Position numbers and translations under genes: made by a program. Positions 6,702-14,701 of a stretch of 35,276 bases of DNA are shown here, one piece after another (the stretch's first letter is position 1; the number at the start of each line of letters is the position of its first letter). The DNA comes from CAMXAS01 sp964442435 (GTDB lineage Bacteria; Bacteroidota; Bacteroidia; Bacteroidales; P3). The DNA lies in the NCBI GenBank assembly GCA_964442435.1, contig CAYTZG010000018.1:1-35276 (forward strand), in the 5' to 3' direction. A model generated the notes under the pieces. It ran no database searches, was not told the DNA's origin, and worked only from the letters and a program-made list of their open reading frames with translations.

Positions 6702-7313
6702 TTAAGAAACCGGGACGACTTCGGAAAAGTCGGGACAAACCGCCAGCAAGTCGGCCATCGTTTCGTGGCGTTCCGGATGCACCCAGTCGGGGGCGATGTC
6801 ACACAGGGGCAGAAGCGCGAAACGGCGCTGCGGGAGGCGGGGGTGCGGCACCGTGAGCAAGGGGGTGTGGCGCACCAACGGGCCGAAAAACAGAATGTCA
6901 ATGTCGATGGATCGGGAAGCGTAGGTTTTGGACGGTGCCGCCGGGTCGGCCGCCGCCACAGCGGCCATTGCGGACTTTTCGTCGGCCACTGCCGCCGTCC
7001 GGTCGGTTTCGGACTTATCGCCGGCGGAACCGGCGGCCGCCGCGGCTTGCGGGCAAGCCGCCCCCCGCCTCCGGCCAAGCTCGTACTCGATCTGCAACAG
7101 CGTGCGCATCGTGTCCTCCGGCGAAAGCGCGGTCTCCACGGCCAAGGCCACGTTGTAGAACGGGTCGGGGCTTTCGAAGCCCCAAGCCGGCGACTTATAT
7201 ACACGTGAAACGCGCGTCACGCGCCCCACCCTTTCGTCAATAAGCGTCTGCGCGCGTTGCAGGTTCTGACGCACCGGCCCGATGTTGCCGCCCAAGAGCA
7301 GATATATTTCCAT
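6702..7313 (-). CDS. folK: 2-amino-4-hydroxy-6-hydroxymethyldihydropteridine pyrophosphokinase (HPPK) with loop insertion
   Basis: Cytoplasmic folate-pathway enzyme that transfers pyrophosphate from ATP to 6-hydroxymethyl-7,8-dihydropterin. Family features are the N-terminal LLLGGNIGP (residues 5-13), YKSPAWGF (39-46), FYNVALAVET (52-61), the metal-binding Asp pair in SIDIDILFFG (135-144), and LTVPHPRLPQRRFALLPL (153-170). The protein has 203 aa against a usual ~160. The excess is an Ala-rich, charged, low-complexity stretch at about residues 85-128 (plus positions 6930-7061), between ELGRRRG and YASRSIDIDI. That is the flexible catalytic loop 3 region of E. coli HPPK. The frame stays open through the insertion and both flanks are conserved, so this is an in-frame insertion, not a frameshift. 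It starts 10 bp after the efflux channel gene and is the last gene of the minus-strand run. Confidence 0.92.
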   Translation of the reverse strand: MEIYLLLGGNIGPVRQNLQRAQTLIDERVGRVTRVSRVYKSPAWGFESPDPFYNVALAVETALSPEDTMRTLLQIEYELGRRRGAACPQAAAAAGSAGDKSETDRTAAVADEKSAMAAVAAADPAAPSKTYASRSIDIDILFFGPLVRHTPLLTVPHPRLPQRRFALLPLCDIAPDWVHPERHETMADLLAVCPDFSEVVPVS

Positions 7314-7323
7314 AAGCCATCCG

Positions 7324-8976
7324 CTATTTGCGTTTGCGGTTCGCCCGCTTTTTGTCAGACTTTTTGTAGGACGTGCCCTCCAAGTCGCGCCGGATGAGTT
7401 TCTCCGTCCGCTCCGTCACCTGCTTGCCGAGATAGAGGCGGTAGTTCTCCCGCAGCGTTTCTTCCGGCGTAAGCCCGGGTCGCGCCACCGTGGAATCCGA
7501 CAGATGCTCCTTGACCATCTTTTCCTGCCGCCGCTCCTGCGAACGCGTCAACGCCCCCGCCGGCAGTTCTTCGTTCCAGCCGCCGCCCAAAGCCTTGTAG
7601 AGCCTAACGAGCGCAATCCGCTCCTCGTTCTTGTTGCGTGCCAAATCGAGCTGCGCCGAAAAATACTTACGCTGGGCGTCGAGAACGTCCATATAGCTGA
7701 TAACGCCGTTGAGATACTGCAAGTCGGCCAGCTCCACGTATTTGAGCGCGGCATCCTGCAGGTTTTCGAGCAACATCATCTCCTCGCGCGTCTTGCGATA
7801 GACGACCATGGCGTCGTTGACCTCGCGGAAGGCCGTCAGCACCGTTTTTTCGTACAGTGCCTTCTGCTGCATATACTGCTGCACCGCCGCCCGATAGCGC
7901 GCCTGATTGGTGCCGAACGCGAACAGCGGGCTGGTCAGCGCGGCGATGGGATACAGGTAAGGTGCATGCAACAGATGCTGCCAGTCGTTGTTTTCGAAGC
8001 CGCCCGAAAAGCTGAGGCGGATGGTGGGAAAGCGGTTGGCGAAATGATAGCCGGCGTTGGCCATGGCCGCGTCCAGTTCCACCCGCGCGCGCCGCACGTC
8101 GGGCCGCCGCAACAGCAAGTCGGACGGGATGCCCGCCGACAGGTCGAGCGTGCGCCGCTTGCCGCCCGTAAGCCGGGAGCGTTCGATGGCCGTGGGGAAC
8201 TCGCCCGCCAGCCAAGCCAGCTGGTGTTCTTTCAACGCGATGCGTTTCTCCATATCGGGCACCATGGCCGCCGCTGAAGCGTATTCGACGATGGACTGCC
8301 GGTAAGCCGTTTCGGACGTGAGCCCGCCCAAGAACCTCAGCCGTGTCTTTTCGGTTGTTTCGCGGCGCACGTCCACCGTCTGTTCGATGATGGCCATCTG
8401 CTGGTCGAGCGATATCAATTCGAAATAGGCCGTCACGACCTCCGCAATCAGGCTCATCTGCAAGGCCCGCTGCCCCTCCACCGATGCCAGATAGCGGTCG
8501 GACTCGCGTTGCGACTTCCAGACCGAAGCGCCCAACAGGTTGAACTCCCACGTGACGATGCCTTTCAGGTGCATTTCCGGGTCGGGCGAAAGGTCTTTGC
8601 CGTAGTAGTGCATGATTTCGTTCTCGTAGGCCGCCCGCGCCGACACCTTCGGCAGCTGGTCCATAATGGCGCCGCGCCCCGTATAGCGCAACTCCCGTAT
8701 CTTGGCGATGGCCACCCGCATATCGCGGTTGTTCTCCAAGGTTTTGCGTATGAGCCGGTTCAACAGGGAGTCGGCATACAGCGTCCACCATTCCATATCG
8801 GAGAACGCCAACGTGTCGGCCGGTATATCACCCAAGGCCGCGCCACCGCTCATCAAGTCCGCACGCAACACCTGTTCCGGCAACGTGCCGTCGGGCGCGG
8901 GGCACTGCTTCTGCATCGTGCAGCCCGAAACGGCGGCAAGCGCGAATAATATATACAGTATATATTTAAACCGCAT
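7324..8976 (-). CDS. RND efflux outer-membrane lipoprotein channel (TolC/OprM/NodT family)
   Basis: A 550-aa outer-membrane factor expected to form the trimeric exit duct of the efflux pump encoded just upstream. Residues 5-18 form a signal segment ending in lipobox VSGC, with Cys19 as the lipidation site. The body shows the family's duplicated layout: WWTLYADSLLNRLIRKTLENNRDMRVA near the start, then AYFELISLDQQ, and later IPSDLLLRRPDVRRARVELDAAMA, the hallmark of this family, followed by FREVNDAMVVYRKTREE and the closing KYFSAQLDLARNKNEERIALVRLYKALGGGW-type end. After that end comes an unusual ~75-residue Arg/Lys-rich tail finishing KKSDKKRANRKRK. The ATG at 8976 overlaps the pump stop codon by one base (TGATG). 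A GTG at 8979 is possible, but spacing from an AGGAGG favours the ATG. Confidence 0.93.
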   Translation of the reverse strand: MRFKYILYILFALAAVSGCTMQKQCPAPDGTLPEQVLRADLMSGGAALGDIPADTLAFSDMEWWTLYADSLLNRLIRKTLENNRDMRVAIAKIRELRYTGRGAIMDQLPKVSARAAYENEIMHYYGKDLSPDPEMHLKGIVTWEFNLLGASVWKSQRESDRYLASVEGQRALQMSLIAEVVTAYFELISLDQQMAIIEQTVDVRRETTEKTRLRFLGGLTSETAYRQSIVEYASAAAMVPDMEKRIALKEHQLAWLAGEFPTAIERSRLTGGKRRTLDLSAGIPSDLLLRRPDVRRARVELDAAMANAGYHFANRFPTIRLSFSGGFENNDWQHLLHAPYLYPIAALTSPLFAFGTNQARYRAAVQQYMQQKALYEKTVLTAFREVNDAMVVYRKTREEMMLLENLQDAALKYVELADLQYLNGVISYMDVLDAQRKYFSAQLDLARNKNEERIALVRLYKALGGGWNEELPAGALTRSQERRQEKMVKEHLSDSTVARPGLTPEETLRENYRLYLGKQVTERTEKLIRRDLEGTSYKKSDKKRANRKRK

Positions 8977-11900
8977 CACGCTTTCCTCCTTTCAAAACGG
9001 GCTTTCAGCCGATAAATCCATACGAAGAAAAACGGCACCGTCACAATGCAGGTAAACAACGCGACCAGCATACCGAACAACACGCCCGTGCCGATGTCGC
9101 GGCGGCTCTCCGAGCCCGGCCCCGTGGCGAAAACGAGCGGCAGCAGCCCCAAGATGAACGCCATGGAGGTCATGAGGATGGGACGGAAACGCAATTGCGC
9201 CGCCTTGAGCGCGGCCGATACGGCATCCATGCCCTTTTCGACCTCATCCTTGGCGAATTCCACGATGAGAATCGCGTTTTTGGCCACCAAGCCGATAAGC
9301 ATGACCAAACCGATTTGGAAATAGACGTTGTTTTCCATGCCGCAAATCCACACGCCGAGATAGGCGCCGAAAACGCCCACGGGCAACGACAATATGACGG
9401 CCAAGGGCACCGACCAACTTTCGTACTGCGCCGCGAGGAACAGGAACACGAACAGGAAGGCCAACGCCAGCACCATGCCCGTTTTGCCACCCGCATGCTT
9501 TTCTTGATACGACAGGCCTTTCCATTCCACGCCCACGTCGGCCGGCAGATGCCGCCGCGCCAAACTTTCCAGCACGGCCATGGCGCGGCCCGTGCTGTAG
9601 CCTTGCGCCACCTCGGCCTGTATCGTGGCCGCATTGAACATATTGAAACGCTGGATGGCGCCGGGGCCCGCCGTATATTCGGCCGTGCCCAGCGTGGTAA
9701 TCGGTATCATGGCGCCCGACGAACCCCGCACGAAAAACAGGTTCAGGTTGTCTTTATGGACGCGGTAAGGCGCCTCGGCCTGCATCTCCACGCGATAGAC
9801 GCGGTTGAAGAGGTTGAAGTCGTTGACGTAGAGCGAGCCGGTAAACGTCTTGATGGTGGAGAAGATGTCGGCCATGGGCACGCCCAACAGCTGGGCGCGG
9901 TCGCGGTCAACGTCGAAATACAGCTGCGGGATGTCCTGTTGCAGGGAGGCCGACACGCTGACAAGTTCCTTGCGCTGGTTGGCCAGCAGCACCAGCGTAT
10001 CGACGGCCTGTTGCAGCTGTTCGTAGGAAAGGCCGTTGCGGGCCTCCAGCACCATTTCCACCCCGCCCGACGAGCCCAAGCCCGGAATGACGGGCGGCGA
10101 CGAGAGGAAGACCTTGCATTCGGGGTACTTGGTAAATTCCTTGCGCACCTCGGCCATCGTGCGGTTGATGTCGCGGTGCACGCGCTCGCCCCACGGCTTG
10201 AGGATGACCGTAAGCGTGCTGCGCCCCTGACTGGTGCCGATGCGCGGGCTTGACCCCGTGACGTTGAGCACGTATTCCACGTCCTTGTGCTGCATGAGGT
10301 AGGCGATGGCGCGGTCGGTGACGCGGCGCGTGCGTTCGAGCGTGGCGCCCTCCGGCAGTTCCAGTTCTACGGTGAAATAGCCTTGGTTTTCGCGCGACAT
10401 GAAGCTGGTGGGCACGATATAGGCCAAGAGCAACGTAATGGCGAGCATGAGGGCGAACAGCCCCGCGAAGCGGCGCGAATGGCTGAGCGCGTAGCGGATG
10501 CCCCTTTGATAGAGGGCCGAACCGCCGTCTATCCACGCGTTGATTTTACGGAAAAGCCAGCCCTTGGGGCGGTTAAGGTCTTCGGCGCGGAGCAGGCGCG
10601 AACACATGACCGGGCTGAGCGTCAAGGCCACGACCGTTGACAGGATGACCGACACGGCGATGGTAATCGTAAACTGGCGGTAGAGTTGCCCCGTGATGCC
10701 GCTCAGAAAGCTGACGGGCACGAACACGGCGCACAGGACGAGCGACATGGCGATGAGCGCGCTGCCCAAACCGCGCATGGCCTTTTTGGTGGCCTCGTAG
10801 GCCGAAAGCCCCTCGGTGCGCATGAGCCTGTCCACGTTTTCGACCACGACGATGGCGTCATCGACGACGATGCCGATGGCGAGGATAAGCCCCAAGAGCG
10901 TCATGAGGTTGACCGAGAAGCCGAACGCGAGCATGACGCCGAACGTGCCGATGAGCGAAATGGGTACGGCCACGACGGGCACCAGCGTGGAACGCCAGTT
11001 TTGCAAGGCTAGGAACACGACGAGGATGACGAGCAGCAGGGCTTCCAGCAACGCGCGGAACACGTGGTGAATCGAATCAGATATATACTCTGTGACATCG
11101 AACGGGATTTCGTAGCCGATGCCCTCCGGAAAATTCTGACTGATTTCCTGCATGGCCGCCCGCACCGACTTGGCCACCTCCATGGCGTTGGCGCCCGGCA
11201 GCAGGCTGATGTTGAGCACCGCCGCGTTGCCGCCGTTGATGCCGCTCTCGGTGTTGTAGGACGAGGCTTCGAGCGACACGCGCGCCACGTCGCGCAGACG
11301 GATGATGCTGCCGTCGCCATAGGCGCGCACGACGATGTCTTCGAACTGCGATGCGGTGGAAAGCCGGCCCTGCGCCGCAATGGGTATCGTGAGGTCGATG
11401 CCCTCGGCGGGCGCCTGCCCCAACACGCCGGCCGCCGACTCGCGGTTTTGGTCGCGGATGGCCGTCTGGATGTCCTTGACCGTGAGACCGTAGTTGGCCA
11501 GCTTGTCGGGTTCGACCCATATCTTCATGGCATAGTAGCGGCTGCCCACGTTGCTGACGCGCCCCACGCCCGGCACGCGCCGCAACATATCCAGCACGTT
11601 GAGCGTGGCGTAATTGCTGAGATAGACTTCGTCGAACTTGGACGTATTGGACAGCAGTGTAATCGTCATCAGGCGGCCCGACGCCTCTTTCTCGACCGAA
11701 AGGCCGTTGGTGACCACCTCGGCCGGCAGACGCGATTCGGCCAGTTTGACGCGGTTTTGGATTTCGACGGCGGCCAAGTCGGGATTGGTATGGATGTCGA
11801 ACGTGACGATGCCCGTAAAGCCGCCCGAATTGCTGCACGTGGACTCCATATAGAGCATACCCGGCGTGCCGTTGAGCTGCTGTTCGATGGGCGTGGCCAC

Positions 11901-12083
11901 GGCCTGCGTCACCGTTTGCGCGTCCGCCCCCGGATAGGAGGCCGATATGCGCACCGTGGGCGGCACGATTTTGGGGTATTGGTCAACCGGCAGCAGGCTG
12001 AGGCCGATGAGGCCCACCATGACCACCACAACGGACAATACCGTGGAGAAGACCGGCCGGTCTATGAAGAAATCGGATTTCAT
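8976..12083 (-). CDS. RND multidrug efflux permease, HAE1/AcrB family
   Basis: Inner-membrane proton-driven pump that captures hydrophobic and amphipathic compounds and passes them to the outer-membrane channel. From the ATG at 12083 it is 1035 aa, close to AcrB's 1049. It begins MKSDFFIDRPVFSTVL, with the first membrane helix at about 11-30. The proton-relay Asp pair is in GIVVDDAIVVVENVDR (Asp408-Asp409) in helix 4, and the partner Lys935 is in GLVAKNAILIVEF in helix 10. Two large periplasmic loops separate the two six-helix halves. Upstream in-frame codons to 12119 exist, but the 12083 start fits the family N-terminus and gives an ATGA overlap with the adaptor gene. Substrates cannot be told from sequence. 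Neighbouring adaptor and channel genes complete the pump. Confidence 0.96.
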   Translation of the reverse strand: MKSDFFIDRPVFSTVLSVVVVMVGLIGLSLLPVDQYPKIVPPTVRISASYPGADAQTVTQAVATPIEQQLNGTPGMLYMESTCSNSGGFTGIVTFDIHTNPDLAAVEIQNRVKLAESRLPAEVVTNGLSVEKEASGRLMTITLLSNTSKFDEVYLSNYATLNVLDMLRRVPGVGRVSNVGSRYYAMKIWVEPDKLANYGLTVKDIQTAIRDQNRESAAGVLGQAPAEGIDLTIPIAAQGRLSTASQFEDIVVRAYGDGSIIRLRDVARVSLEASSYNTESGINGGNAAVLNISLLPGANAMEVAKSVRAAMQEISQNFPEGIGYEIPFDVTEYISDSIHHVFRALLEALLLVILVVFLALQNWRSTLVPVVAVPISLIGTFGVMLAFGFSVNLMTLLGLILAIGIVVDDAIVVVENVDRLMRTEGLSAYEATKKAMRGLGSALIAMSLVLCAVFVPVSFLSGITGQLYRQFTITIAVSVILSTVVALTLSPVMCSRLLRAEDLNRPKGWLFRKINAWIDGGSALYQRGIRYALSHSRRFAGLFALMLAITLLLAYIVPTSFMSRENQGYFTVELELPEGATLERTRRVTDRAIAYLMQHKDVEYVLNVTGSSPRIGTSQGRSTLTVILKPWGERVHRDINRTMAEVRKEFTKYPECKVFLSSPPVIPGLGSSGGVEMVLEARNGLSYEQLQQAVDTLVLLANQRKELVSVSASLQQDIPQLYFDVDRDRAQLLGVPMADIFSTIKTFTGSLYVNDFNLFNRVYRVEMQAEAPYRVHKDNLNLFFVRGSSGAMIPITTLGTAEYTAGPGAIQRFNMFNAATIQAEVAQGYSTGRAMAVLESLARRHLPADVGVEWKGLSYQEKHAGGKTGMVLALAFLFVFLFLAAQYESWSVPLAVILSLPVGVFGAYLGVWICGMENNVYFQIGLVMLIGLVAKNAILIVEFAKDEVEKGMDAVSAALKAAQLRFRPILMTSMAFILGLLPLVFATGPGSESRRDIGTGVLFGMLVALFTCIVTVPFFFVWIYRLKARFERRKA
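8985..8990 (-). promoter_or_regulatory. Shine-Dalgarno-like AGGAGG before the channel gene
   Basis: AGGAGG lies in the last codons of the pump gene (two Arg codons), 8 nt before the ATG at 8976. Strong Shine-Dalgarno sites are rare in Bacteroidota, and the motif also encodes protein, so it may be coincidental. It supports the ATG over the GTG at 8979. Confidence 0.4.
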
Positions 12084-13327
12084 CGGGCGGTGTCGGTTTG
12101 ATAGACGTCGGTGGGACAAACCTTTTGCCCGTGCGTCAGCTTATGGTAGCCTTCCGTAATGACGTGTTCGTTGGGCGCGATGCCGCGTTCCACGATAACC
12201 GAATTGCCTATTTCGGGCCCGAGTTCGATAAAGCGTTTTTCGCAGATGCTGTCGGGACGCACGACAAATATATACGCGCCGCCCTTTTCGATGATGAGCG
12301 CGCGCACGGGCACCACCATCGCGTCCTCGCGCACGTCCATCAACAGCCTTACGCGCGTGATCTGCCCCGGCAACAGCACATAGTTTGGATTGGGCACGGC
12401 CGCACGCACCGTAAACGTGCCGGTTTTTGGGTCAACCTGCGGGTCGGCGAAATCGACGAGCCCTTCGTAGGGATAGACCGTGTTGTCGGGCAGGGTGACG
12501 GTAATGGACGGGTTCCAGTTACGTTCGGCCACCGTGCGGCCGAGCTGTACGTTGCGCTCCTTGCTGCGCAGGTAATCCAAGCCCGTCATGCTGAACTCCA
12601 CGCGCACCGTGTCGCTTTTGACGACCGTGGTCAACAGCGACTTGCCACCGGGCCCCACGAGCGTGCCCACATCCACGTTGCGGCTGCCCACATGGCCCGA
12701 AATGGGCGAACGCACCGACGTGTAACCCAAGGCCATTTCGGCCTGAATCAAGTCGGCCTCGCTCATTTCCACGCCCGCTTTCGCGCTCTCGGCGGCGGCC
12801 ACGGCATTGTCGTAGTCCAAACGGCTGGCCGCGTTCTGCTCGTAGAGCGGACGGATGCGTTCCAAGTCGCGCTCGGCCTTTTGCGCCAAGGCCTTGTCTT
12901 TGTTGAGTTGCGCCTTGGCCTTTTCGACGCGCGCGCGGTAAAGCTTGGGGTCGATGAGGAACAGCTGCTGGCCCTGCCGCACATACGTGCCCTCTTCGAA
13001 ATACATACTCTCAAGGTAGCCCTCCACGCGCGCGCGGACTTCGACCGACTGTTGCGCGCGGATGCGGCCTACGTAGTCGCCGTAGACCTCCATGTTCTTG
13101 ATTTGGATGGGTTCGGCGGCCACCACCGGCAGTTGCGGCGGTTCGGGACGCGCGCGCAACAGGAGCCACAGCCCCGCCACGAGCACGACCACGCCTGCCC
13201 CTAACCAAACGCGCTGCTTGTACGTGAGGCGGCGGAACCAACGCCCCAGCGAAAGGCCGAGCGCCTTGACCCGCAGGACGAACGCCATGCCCCACGCCTT
13301 TAAATCAGACCAATTGCAATGTCGCAT
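12080..13327 (-). CDS. RND efflux periplasmic adaptor (membrane fusion protein, AcrA/MexA family)
   Basis: A 415-aa adaptor that links the inner-membrane pump to the outer-membrane channel. Instead of a lipobox it has a ~40-residue basic leader and a single hydrophobic anchor, WLGAGVVVLVAGLWLLL, at about 41-57, so it is probably held in the inner membrane by a transmembrane helix. Next come the first half of the lipoyl-like barrel-sandwich (VEVRARVEGYLESMYFEEG, 95-113, with LFLID at 122-126), an alpha-helical hairpin (about 130-198), the second half, YTSVRSPISGHVG (202-214), and the beta-barrel region containing LLPGQITRVRL. The ATG at 13327 is used; Met14 is an alternative that would shorten the leader. 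The stop overlaps the pump start (ATGA). It follows the second PorP/SprF gene by only 9 bp. Confidence 0.93.
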   Translation of the reverse strand: MRHCNWSDLKAWGMAFVLRVKALGLSLGRWFRRLTYKQRVWLGAGVVVLVAGLWLLLRARPEPPQLPVVAAEPIQIKNMEVYGDYVGRIRAQQSVEVRARVEGYLESMYFEEGTYVRQGQQLFLIDPKLYRARVEKAKAQLNKDKALAQKAERDLERIRPLYEQNAASRLDYDNAVAAAESAKAGVEMSEADLIQAEMALGYTSVRSPISGHVGSRNVDVGTLVGPGGKSLLTTVVKSDTVRVEFSMTGLDYLRSKERNVQLGRTVAERNWNPSITVTLPDNTVYPYEGLVDFADPQVDPKTGTFTVRAAVPNPNYVLLPGQITRVRLLMDVREDAMVVPVRALIIEKGGAYIFVVRPDSICEKRFIELGPEIGNSVIVERGIAPNEHVITEGYHKLTHGQKVCPTDVYQTDTAR

Positions 13328-13336
13328 ATTTTGTTT

Positions 13337-14422
13337 TTAGAGCCGATAGGCCAAGCCTATGGCGAAAATATTCGTGAACGCGCTACCCGTGCCGAGATTG
13401 AAATCGCACTGGATATTGAGCGTGAAACTGTCGATATCGACCGAGAGAATGGGCGAAAAGACGTTGGCCTGCGAAAGCGTGCGGTAAGCCAAGCCCGCAC
13501 CCACCGAAAAGTCACCGCAGAGATAGAGACGGTACATGGCCGCTATTTCCAGCATATTGTACAAGTCCTGATTCATGTAGGTGACCGTGCCGCTGACCTC
13601 GTGCGCCGCCTGCTCGAAGTCTATCTCGAAACTGCCGCCGTGCTTGACCGAAGCCGCCGGCACCTCGCGGTTCTGCCAGGCCGCGCCGCCATAGACCGCG
13701 AAACGCACCGGCGTGCGCGACGTGACGAAGCCCATGCCCATCTGCCCACGGTTGAGGTGATAGGCCGAAGCCCCGGCCTGCACGTTGAGCGTAGGTTTGA
13801 GCCAACCCGTATAATGCACGCCCACCTGCACGTCGAACACCGTGCGCGAGAGTTCTTCGAAATCGTAAATCGGCGCCATGGCCGGATTGATGCCGCCCGA
13901 ATAGGCCGGGTCGTACATACTGCCCGTTTCCAGACGGTCAAGGTTGATGGCCCAACGCCGCAAACCCGCCTGCAAGCCGAAACTGAGCCGGTGCGGCGCG
14001 TTCTCCTGCTTGTCCTTGCCGATAAGCCAATGGTAGGCATAGGTAAGGTGCGTGGAGAAATCGGACGTGGCGGCGTTGTTGAGCGTATTGGTATATATTT
14101 CAACGCCCGCCGACATCGTGCGGTTGAGCAACAGCACGTTGTAGGACGCACTCAGCACGCGGATGGCGTGGCTGGCGAACATCCCGTTCATTTGGGTCTT
14201 GTAGTTGAGATTGGCTGTATGGATGGAGGCGTAATCGTGCAACGCCTCGCCGCTGAGACCGCAACGCGCCGGATTGATGAGCACGGGCAGGTCGAAATTG
14301 GCGGACAGCGGGCTGTCTTGCTGGGCATAGGCCGGCACAGCCGACCGAATGACAACCCCTAAGAGGAGCGCCATCCGGACGACCGTTCCGAACCGATTTC
14401 TATTTATGCCTTTCAATTTCAT
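13337..14422 (-). CDS. PorP/SprF-family type IX secretion system membrane protein (second copy)
   Basis: A 361-aa predicted outer-membrane beta-barrel of the PorP/SprF family. A signal peptide (hydrophobic core MALLLGVVI) ends in AYA at about residue 33, and the mature protein begins QQDSPLSANF. Family features are an early LINPARCG segment (PorP/SprF proteins usually have a phrase like xNPAxxG), repeated amphipathic strands such as LTYAYHWLIG and LSFGLQAGLRR, and a C-terminal strand ending in an aromatic/Leu pattern (AIGLAYRL). In Flavobacterium johnsoniae, SprF-type proteins encoded next to a type B adhesin are needed for its export. This gene follows the 2320-aa type B protein by 12 bp, so that protein is the likely client. 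It is distinct in sequence from the first copy (21397-22317), which argues for client-specific partners. Confidence 0.88.
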   Translation of the reverse strand: MKLKGINRNRFGTVVRMALLLGVVIRSAVPAYAQQDSPLSANFDLPVLINPARCGLSGEALHDYASIHTANLNYKTQMNGMFASHAIRVLSASYNVLLLNRTMSAGVEIYTNTLNNAATSDFSTHLTYAYHWLIGKDKQENAPHRLSFGLQAGLRRWAINLDRLETGSMYDPAYSGGINPAMAPIYDFEELSRTVFDVQVGVHYTGWLKPTLNVQAGASAYHLNRGQMGMGFVTSRTPVRFAVYGGAAWQNREVPAASVKHGGSFEIDFEQAAHEVSGTVTYMNQDLYNMLEIAAMYRLYLCGDFSVGAGLAYRTLSQANVFSPILSVDIDSFTLNIQCDFNLGTGSAFTNIFAIGLAYRL

Positions 14423-14434
14423 ATCGCCTTTCGC

Positions 14435-14701
14435 TTATTCCAATACGGAAATCCAACCGCTCCGATTGATGACCTTGCCGTTTTGCAATGTGATGGCCAC
14501 ACGGTAGGTGAAATTACCGGGCATGACGTCGGCGGTTTTCCAAACCGGGTCGGGCGCGGTCTTTTCGAAGACCAAATCGCCGTTGTTGTTGAATATCCGC
14601 ATATGAACCGACTCTATATTCTCGCCATACACCTTGAACACGCGGTCGGCAGGCCGTGCGGAATGCCGCAACACCGCGTTGGGGATGTAGATGAGCGAGG
14701 A
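14435..14701 (-). other. Type B C-terminal sorting domain of the 2320-aa protein
   Basis: The last ~88 codons hold the layout of the gliding-motility-associated C-terminal domain: IPNAV opening, GENIESVHMRIFNNNGDLVF core strands, a single Trp, then a Gly-Asn-turn and TYRVAI strand, ending GWISVLE. The usual WDG is VWKT here, so it is slightly divergent. It is the expected export and surface-attachment signal for the type IX system. Confidence 0.85.

Noticed and set aside
6930..7061. Frameshift or broken folK
   Set aside because: Both halves of HPPK are in the same frame with conserved motifs on each side, so this is an in-frame insertion and not a pseudogene.
12084..12119. Longer N-terminus for the RND pump (12 extra residues)
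   Set aside because: The extra MSHRRLSNRHRP stretch is not family-like, and the ATG at 12083 gives the conserved MKSDFFIDRPVF start with an ATGA overlap.
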